From the NCBI GenBank assembly GCA_002473385.1, contig DKTR01000079.1, forward strand, positions 1 to 34,236: a stretch of 34,236 bases of DNA, given 5' to 3'. The translations under genes were made by a program, and so were the position numbers. The DNA comes from Lachnospiraceae bacterium UBA7225. GTDB taxonomy: Bacteria > Bacillota > Clostridia > Lachnospirales > Lachnospiraceae. The notes beneath the pieces were generated by a model. That model saw only the letters and a program-made list of their open reading frames with translations. It was not told the DNA's origin and made no database searches. Of this stretch, positions 31,518-34,236 are shown one piece after another (position 1 is the stretch's first letter; each line of letters opens with the position of its first letter).

Positions 31518-34236
31518 TTATTTGTTTGCTTCAGTAGTCTCTGCTTCTGTGGTTTCTTCTTCGGTTGTTTCTGCTTCTGCGGTTTCTGCTTCGGTTGTTT
31601 CTTCTTCCGTTGTTTCCGCTTCTGCAGTTTCTGCCTCGGTTGTTTCCGCTTCCGCAGTTTCTTCTTCTGTTTCTGCTTCGGTTGTTTCTGCTTCGGTTGT
31701 TTCCTCTGCTGCTTCAACAGCGCCTTCTCCTGCATAAGCTGCTGCATATGCCGCAAAGTCAAGGCTCTGGATAGTTGTCAGCGGTTCTGCAGAGTACTTC
31801 TCTGTACGCTCATCGCTGATTACGCCTGCCCAGTTCATACCAAACGCAAAGTCATAGGTGTTGCCTGCCGCATCCTTGTAGCATTCCATGTCGCGCGGAA
31901 CGTCCTCAAGCTGTGCCTCTACAACTTCCATAGAAGCCGGCTGCTGGAATACAAGGAGACCATTCGGCTCTGTCTGACCGAGGATAATCTCAGCAACAAC
32001 ATCATTGTACTGCTTGTTATAGCATACCAGGATAGCGTCTGCCAGCGGTTCTACTTCATTCCAGACCATGCCGCGTTCCATCTTCATGGATACGATAACC
32101 GGAATGTCGCCTGCAACAGAATCTGCATACTGGAGTGCTTCCAGATCGCCGTAGTTCGCTGCTGCCGGAGCAGTGTTACCCTTGTAAGAGCGGTTTTCCT
32201 TCGTGCCATCTTCCAGAATCTTACCGGAGATAGAAACCTCACGTGCAGTGTCAGCCGTGTATTCTGCGTACTGCAGAGATGCCGGATACCACTCGTCTTC
32301 AACACCTTCCGGAGCCGGAGCGCCGCCGAACGCGCCTGTCATAAGTGCATTGTAGGAAACGCTGTAAGCATTGCTCATACCAACCAGGATATAATCACAC
32401 TCTGCAATTTCTTCTTCCGTTGCACGTACAAGGTCGTCCTTCGTGTAGGTAGCGTTGCCGTCTGCATCTGCCTCACCTGTCGGATCGCCCAGTGTATCGG
32501 TTACAATGTTAAAGTATTTGCCCAGAACCTCCAGATCCATGCCCGGAGTCCAGGACGGCGTTCCCTGACTGATACCTCTCATCCAGGTTGCGCTGAAGCC
32601 TGTGTTATATACATACGGTACATATACAGTCGGCTTTTCTTCAGATGCTTCCTTCTCACTGATCACGCCATCATTCTTGATCATAACAACAGACTGTCTC
32701 TGTGTTTCCAGACCATACTCGTTTGCGGAATCACTGTAGATGATAGAATCAGCATATGCGGAATCGCTGTACGGCTGATCGAACATTCCAAGGTTCATCA
32801 TCACGATAATGTAGTTATAAGCTGCGTGTCCAACAATCTCGTCAGCCTTTTCCTGTCCGTCACGCTCTACCAGTATATTATATGCTGCCACTGCGTTCTC
32901 TACAGAACTGTAACCGCCGAGCAGGTTTGCGCCATTCTCCCAGCTAGTAGCGATACGATCCGGCTCTTCGAGGGATTCTGCACCCCATACGCCTGCAAAC
33001 TGATATACGCCCCAGTCAGTGATCTTTAAGCTGTCGTAGCCAGCCTCTTCCAGCAGACCATACATAAACGGATTGTAAGCACCTGCCCACTCACCGCCGA
33101 TCGGGTTGCCGTCTGCATCTACGTTGATTGCATACTGTGTCATGATACCGGATGCACCTGTCAGTCCCGGCAGATTGAATACACCGTCAAAATAGGTAAT
33201 CAGGTGTGCCTGCAGATTGTTGCCCGGGAATGTAGCGTAACGTCCTGCATTGTTGTGGTCGTTGCGTCCACCCTCAGTAGAACCAGCGCCGCCGTAATGC
33301 TTCGTGAAGCAGTATACGGATTCGTCGCTCCATCCAAGGTCTTCGCCGTTCTCATCATAAGTGGACTGCATTGCATTTACATAAGCGGTAGCGATATCCA
33401 GTGTAAGCTGCGGATCTTCGCCGTAGGTTCCGCCTGCGCGGTCCATAACCGGAGATGCAATGTCTACCTGCGGCCCAAGGAGCGCAGTAACACCTGCTGC
33501 GCGGTACTGCTTTGAGGTTTCCGCACCAATTTCTGCTGCCAGCTCCGGATTCATCGCGGATGCCAGTGCATCACTCTCAATCAGACCGGAAATGTTCGCC
33601 GGGTCGATGGAGATCATAGCCGGAATTCCATAGTAGCAGCTTTCAGCAACCGCCTGGATTGCATTCGCCCATTTTGCATGTTCGCCTCCGCCGCGGGAAA
33701 TATTTCTGGTAACGCCGCCGCGTCCGCCTTCTCTCAGATAGGTTGCGGAACCGTCCTCATCTGTCAGCGGTTCGGTAGTGAAGTCACCCCAGCCGCCGTG
33801 TGTAAGAACTGCTGCCATCTCGGAGCCTTTCATCTGGTTTACAAGATCTTCTGCACGTTCTTCGCTGGTCTTTCTCCAGTCCTCATATACGTCCAGTTCG
33901 CCATCCTGGTCAAGATCCTTGAAAGCATAACCATCTTCTTCGATGATCTTTACACCGGAATCGGAAGACAGACCCAATGTCTCGCCATCCTCATTTTCAA
34001 CCTTGATCCAGTTGTCATCTGTAACGGTAACGGTATATTTTGCACCATCTCCCGGAACCGGAACATAAGCTTCTGCTTCTGCCACCGTAACTGCCTCAGT
34101 CTCGGTCTCAGTAACTGCTTCGGTTTCTGCCTCAGTAACTGCTTCAGTTTCTGCCTCGGTTTCTGCTTCGGTCTCTGCCTCAGTCTCCTCAGCAGCTGCG
34201 CCTGCATTCTTATACGGATCTGCCGCTGCATCTGCA
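31518..34236 (-). CDS. Exported GH3 glycoside hydrolase, 5' end cut by window
   Basis: 905 residues of a GH3 enzyme; the frame is still open at the right edge, so signal peptide and start lie outside. A Thr/Glu/Ala-rich linker (34190-34068) precedes the GH3 part; a GTG at 34085 is not the start because the frame and low-complexity linker run on upstream. The enzyme has the Asp-rich loop FKDLDQDGELDVYEDW, the TIM barrel with KHYGGAG and nucleophile Asp in SLKITDWGV, and a divergent alpha/beta sandwich (TQRQSVVMIKNDGVI, YILVGMSNAYS, later GQTEPNGLLVF). No fibronectin III domain is obvious. The C-terminus is a 65-residue TE/AE-repeat tail with no LPXTG motif or membrane segment. I infer an extracellular enzyme, perhaps a lipoprotein; substrate unknown. 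Confidence 0.88.
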   Translation of the reverse strand, partial: ADAAADPYKNAGAAAEETEAETEAETEAETEAVTEAETEAVTETETEAVTVAEAEAYVPVPGDGAKYTVTVTDDNWIKVENEDGETLGLSSDSGVKIIEEDGYAFKDLDQDGELDVYEDWRKTSEERAEDLVNQMKGSEMAAVLTHGGWGDFTTEPLTDEDGSATYLREGGRGGVTRNISRGGGEHAKWANAIQAVAESCYYGIPAMISIDPANISGLIESDALASAMNPELAAEIGAETSKQYRAAGVTALLGPQVDIASPVMDRAGGTYGEDPQLTLDIATAYVNAMQSTYDENGEDLGWSDESVYCFTKHYGGAGSTEGGRNDHNNAGRYATFPGNNLQAHLITYFDGVFNLPGLTGASGIMTQYAINVDADGNPIGGEWAGAYNPFMYGLLEEAGYDSLKITDWGVYQFAGVWGAESLEEPDRIATSWENGANLLGGYSSVENAVAAYNILVERDGQEKADEIVGHAAYNYIIVMMNLGMFDQPYSDSAYADSIIYSDSANEYGLETQRQSVVMIKNDGVISEKEASEEKPTVYVPYVYNTGFSATWMRGISQGTPSWTPGMDLEVLGKYFNIVTDTLGDPTGEADADGNATYTKDDLVRATEEEIAECDYILVGMSNAYSVSYNALMTGAFGGAPAPEGVEDEWYPASLQYAEYTADTAREVSISGKILEDGTKENRSYKGNTAPAAANYGDLEALQYADSVAGDIPVIVSMKMERGMVWNEVEPLADAILVCYNKQYNDVVAEIILGQTEPNGLLVFQQPASMEVVEAQLEDVPRDMECYKDAAGNTYDFAFGMNWAGVISDERTEKYSAEPLTTIQSLDFAAYAAAYAGEGAVEAAEETTEAETTEAETEEETAEAETTEAETAEAETTEEETTEAETAEAETTEEETTEAETTEANK
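31521..31715 (-). repeat. 15-bp repeats coding the TE-rich C-terminal tail
   Basis: About 12 degenerate 15-base units encode a five-residue period of the type T-[TA]-E-[AE]-E, ending TTEANK at the stop codon. The runs are imperfect but could change copy number by slippage. They create long shadow frames on both strands. Confidence 0.85.
34068..34190 (-). repeat. TE/AE-rich repeats in the N-terminal linker
   Basis: Repeated TEAE, TEAV and TETE units encode about 40 residues between the missing N-terminus and the catalytic region of the exported GH3 enzyme. The composition mirrors the C-terminal tail of the same protein. Confidence 0.8.

Noticed and set aside
31514..31762. Lys/Gln-rich and Leu/Phe-rich open frames on both strands
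   Set aside because: These are shadows of the 15-base repeats coding the TE-rich tail; their composition follows from the repeat.
34083..34085. GTG at 34085 as start of the exported GH3 enzyme
   Set aside because: The frame and its TE-rich composition continue upstream to the window edge and no ribosome site stands before the GTG.
1..34236. CRISPR array, tRNA, rRNA, transposase, integrase, toxin-antitoxin or phage defence genes
   Set aside because: None was seen. The only dense repeats are the protein-coding TE repeats and the short regulatory repeats listed.

Overview
The window reads as a piece of the chromosome of a Gram-positive, anaerobic Clostridia, most likely a Lachnospiraceae gut bacterium. 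This is inferred from strong AGGAGG-type ribosome binding sites, dense short-gap operons, a fused FeoA-FeoB, a multidomain PTS EIICBA followed by an HPr-like protein, a kdpDE pair without an adjacent kdpFABC, and a run of large GH3 glycosidases. No species can be named from the sequence alone. No rRNA, tRNA, CRISPR array, IS element or phage gene was recognised.

Layout. (1) 1-2400, minus strand: an operon of small genes that looks AT-richer than the rest, encoding an HhH 'pathogenicity locus' (Cdd1-like) protein, two GNAT acetyltransferases, a frameshifted DUF3795 zinc-type protein, a GyrI-like effector-binding protein and the start of a P-loop ATPase. (2) 2401-2850: a non-coding gap with a long, nearly perfect inverted repeat. 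(3) 2851-7161, minus: MATE exporter, endonuclease III, a NYN nuclease with OST-HTH/LOTUS domains, and an RlmD-type rRNA methyltransferase, tightly spaced or overlapping. (4) 7252-8221, minus: Nudix hydrolase and a DUF1622 membrane protein behind a good promoter. (5) 8352-10770, minus: glucose-family PTS EIICBA overlapping an HPr-like gene that lacks Ser46. (6) 11060-15424, plus: a potassium-sensing locus made of a KtrA/TrkA-type RCK protein, a small membrane-anchored LysR-effector-like protein, a KdpD that has lost most of its USP domain, and KdpE. (7) 15440-20026, minus: RlmI-type methyltransferase, FeoAB and a tRNA-dihydrouridine synthase.

(8) 20231-24908, plus: a consensus promoter, a 50-codon leader ORF with an intrinsic terminator inside its 3' end, a second strong terminator just before the next gene, then a heterodimeric ABC exporter and a Cys-rich protein of unknown function. 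The layout closely parallels the BmrB-BmrCD attenuation system of Bacillus and is the best candidate here for an undescribed regulatory system. (9) 24984-34236, minus: three GH3 glycosidases with different architectures and predicted locations (exported with Thr/Glu-rich tails and cut by the window edge; membrane-anchored and circularly permuted; apparently cytoplasmic), followed by a GtrA-family membrane protein. Three evenly spaced ACAATTT repeats sit upstream of an extended -10 promoter in front of the membrane-anchored enzyme.

Working together: region 9 looks like a beta-glycoside degradation locus. Region 6 looks like a K+ homeostasis sensor module whose transporter lies elsewhere. Region 8 looks like a drug-inducible efflux operon.
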